Shown: positions 7,576 through 8,874 of the stretch, piece by piece | Position numbering within the stretch: position 1 is the stretch's first letter | Layout of the letters: each line of letters begins with the position of its first letter | Origin: an uncultured Bacilli bacterium | GTDB taxonomy: Bacteria > Bacillota_I > Bacilli_A > RF39 > UBA660 | Assembly: GCA_948760655.1 (NCBI GenBank) | Contig: CAQBKK010000034.1 | Location: 2,644-11,517 of the forward strand | DNA length: 8,874 nucleotides | Reading direction: 5' to 3' | Notes under the pieces: model-generated | What the model was told of the DNA's origin: nothing | The model's input: only the letters and a program-made list of their open reading frames with translations | Database searches by the model: none | Made by a program: the position numbers and the translations under genes

Positions 7576-8754
7576 ATATTTTATTTCTATTTCGTCATTT
7601 TCTTCTTTATGTACTCTTGGTACGCGATAGGAAATTCCATTAAATAAGTGGTAAGCGTTTGTATGTAAATTGTTAGTCACTTCTTTTATAGATATAGTAT
7701 CCCCAAAAATTTCTACTTTATCTTTAATTTTTACATTTTTATCGACAAGTACCATAATCATGTCCATAGAGTCTGCAATAATTTTGTATCTTTTTTTACG
7801 TATGGATACAAAGCCAAATTTTTTTGTTACCCCATCGGCATAACCAATGGGAATGGTGGCAATAAAGTCTTCTTCTTTTGCTTTATAGGAGGCGTTGTAG
7901 CCTACAAATTCCCCTCTTTCTATTTTTCTAATTGCTATTACTTCTGAATAAAGACGAAAAGCTGTTTTTACTTGTAAATCATTTTCTAAGGTTGTTTTGC
8001 TTACATGGTGTTTTTTTAAATAAAGGGTTCTTTTTAGTTTTCTTACTTTTGCTTTTAGGCCTCTTTGTTCTTTTCTGCTACCATTTAAGCCATATAAAAC
8101 TATACCTAGACGGACGCCATTTACAAATTCTAATTTTTTATGAGTCACTAGGGTTAGACTTCTATCTAAGTGGACAATGGGAATTTCTTTTAATTGGATG
8201 TCACTGGTTATTTCTAAAAATTTTTTTAGTTGGGCATCATAATGGTAGTCACTGGTTCCAGCGGTGGCAAAATGACTATAAATTCCTTCTAGGATTAATT
8301 TTTCATTTTTTTCGATTATTTTGATTGCTTCATTTGCTTCTTTTTTTGTTTTGATTCCAAGACGGTTCATTCCTGAGTCTATTTTTAAGTGAATATTTAT
8401 TGGGTAGGCAAGTTCAAGCTTGTTTAAGTTTTTTAGATATTCTAATGATTCTATCGTGAGAGTTACTTTGCTCATGATGGCATCATCTATAAATTCTAAA
8501 CCAATCGGCTCTAAAATGAGTATAGGAATTTCTGTATTGTATTTTCGAATGTCTTCTGCTTCTTCTAGGGAGGATACAGCTAGGTAGTTAATTCCCCCTT
8601 TTATTAAGTTGTTGACTACTTTGATTCCATGATGGTAAGCGTTATTTTTTACTACTCCAAAATAGTAGGTAAATCCATTGTATTTTTTTATTATTTCTTT
8701 TGCGTTATTTTCTAGTATATCTCCATCAATTTTGGCATACGTTTTTCTGTACAT
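7573..8754 (-). CDS. alr: Alanine-racemase-family PLP enzyme (amino-acid racemase)
   Basis: This fold-type III PLP racemase interconverts L- and D-amino acids, alanine in classical members. From the ATG at 8754 it has 393 residues. PLP lysine K36 lies in VVKNNAYHHG (family VVKANAYGHG). KIDSGMNRLG (124-133) holds the conserved Lys and Arg. VRLGIVLYG (214-222) holds the Arg facing the pyridine nitrogen. VGYNASY (284-290) holds the second catalytic Tyr-286. IPIGYADG (301-308), SMDM (329-332) and C-terminal RVPRVH are also present. The start: a longer frame opens at 8781, but AAGGAGG at 8764-8770 is spaced 9 nt from the ATG at 8754, and the earlier ATG lies inside the TATAAT box, so it would not be transcribed. 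Oddities: a basic insertion of roughly 25-30 residues (about 226-260), Arg in place of Asn in the usual HLANSA motif (HLDRSL, 195-200), and His for Gly in AYGHG. First gene of the operon; it may feed a D-amino acid to the next enzyme. Racemase family is sure; Ala versus another substrate is open. Confidence 0.88.
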   Translation of the reverse strand: MYRKTYAKIDGDILENNAKEIIKKYNGFTYYFGVVKNNAYHHGIKVVNNLIKGGINYLAVSSLEEAEDIRKYNTEIPILILEPIGLEFIDDAIMSKVTLTIESLEYLKNLNKLELAYPINIHLKIDSGMNRLGIKTKKEANEAIKIIEKNEKLILEGIYSHFATAGTSDYHYDAQLKKFLEITSDIQLKEIPIVHLDRSLTLVTHKKLEFVNGVRLGIVLYGLNGSRKEQRGLKAKVRKLKRTLYLKKHHVSKTTLENDLQVKTAFRLYSEVIAIRKIERGEFVGYNASYKAKEEDFIATIPIGYADGVTKKFGFVSIRKKRYKIIADSMDMIMVLVDKNVKIKDKVEIFGDTISIKEVTNNLHTNAYHLFNGISYRVPRVHKEENDEIEIKY

Positions 8755-8763
8755 ACGAAATAT

Positions 8764-8770
8764 CCTCCTT
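8764..8770 (-). promoter_or_regulatory. Strong ribosome binding site that fixes the racemase start
   Basis: AAGGAGG, a near-perfect Shine-Dalgarno sequence, with 9 nt to the ATG at 8754. It lies inside the longer possible frame and so argues against the ATG at 8781. Confidence 0.85.
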
Positions 8771-8779
8771 ATGTATTTC

Positions 8780-8808
8780 ATTATACCTTAAAAATGACAA
8801 AAAAGGAA
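8780..8808 (-). promoter_or_regulatory. Promoter of the racemase-ligase-asnB operon
   Basis: A perfect TATAAT (8780-8785) stands just upstream of the strong ribosome binding site. The -35 at 17 bp is poor (TTCCTT, 8803-8808), and there is no TGn extension, so an activator or a T-rich upstream element may help. Initiation near 8773 would give a leader of about 19 nt. The three genes are packed with no other room for a promoter, so this likely drives all of them. Confidence 0.65.
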
Positions 8809-8845
8809 ATAAGCAACTCTATTGATAGTGTAACGGAATGTCGGG

Positions 8846-8869
8846 AAAAAAAAACATATTCCATTTGTT
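8846..8869 (-). terminator. Weak terminator-like hairpin of an upstream minus-strand gene
   Basis: On the minus strand AACA.AT, a short loop and AT.TGTT (8869-8853, one mismatch) are followed by a T-run, the complement of nine A at 8846-8854. The stem is short and AT-rich. If real, it ends a gene lying beyond the right edge and separates it from the racemase operon. Confidence 0.28.
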
Positions 8870-8874
8870 ATAAT

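Noticed and set aside
7932..8324. Plus-strand open frame of 130 codons inside the racemase gene
   Set aside because: A Leu/Phe-rich antisense shadow; the racemase motifs on the other strand are unambiguous.
1..8754. Mycoplasma genetic code (TGA as Trp)
   Set aside because: No in-frame TGA was found in the surface gene, all its Trp codons are TGG, and the other genes end in TAA or TAG with intact TGG-encoded motifs.
8795..8816. TTGTCA (8795-8800) or TTGCTT (8811-8816) as the -35 of the operon promoter
   Set aside because: Their distances to the TATAAT box are 9 and 25 bp, outside the usable range.
8869..8874. Plus-strand TATAAT at the right edge
   Set aside because: The matching -35 position is only an A-run and nothing downstream can be seen; it is likely chance in AT-rich DNA.

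Overview
The window is strongly AT-rich. All four recognisable protein genes lie on the minus strand. They use strong Shine-Dalgarno sites, TAA/TAG stops and the standard code: every Trp in the 1,427 codons read here is TGG and no in-frame TGA occurs. AT-richness, Lys/Asn/Ile-rich proteins, a lysine-rich N-terminus before a signal segment, and DxNGDGxCD repeats suggest a low-GC Firmicutes/Bacilli organism, possibly one of the uncultured gut lineages related to Mollicutes. That placement is inference; the window holds no marker gene.

Right to left, in the direction of transcription. At 8755-8874 there is a weak terminator-like hairpin of an unseen upstream gene, then a TATAAT promoter and a strong ribosome binding site. 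A tight three-gene operon follows: an alanine-racemase-family PLP enzyme (7573-8754), an ATP-grasp ligase resembling D-aspartate ligases (6356-7561), and a glutamine-dependent asparagine synthetase (4511-6352). The gaps are 11 and 3 nt, and each downstream ribosome binding site overlaps the upstream stop codon. A hairpin with a T-tract lies just past the synthetase. After a 227-bp intergenic region with a candidate promoter, a very large cell-surface gene begins at 4283 and is still open at the left edge (at least 1,427 residues).

Together the operon looks like a peptidoglycan side-chain or cross-bridge module. A racemase would supply a D-amino acid, the ATP-grasp enzyme would attach it to the stem peptide of the cell-wall precursor, and the AsnB-type amidotransferase would amidate it. 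The known parallel is the D-Asp/D-Asn cross-bridge of lactococci, lactobacilli and enterococci (D-aspartate ligase plus the AsnH amidating enzyme), but there the racemase is the PLP-independent aspartate racemase. Pairing with an alanine-racemase-fold enzyme that departs from the family consensus is the most interesting point of the window.

The surface protein has a signal or anchor segment, Ig-like domains, a cysteine-containing aspartate-rich (Ca2+-binding-like) repeat block, an HYR-like domain, and about eleven diverged beta-sandwich repeats of the chitobiase C-terminal (CHB_HEX_C) type. It is probably an exported stalk or adhesin. Its ligand and anchoring mode lie beyond the left edge.
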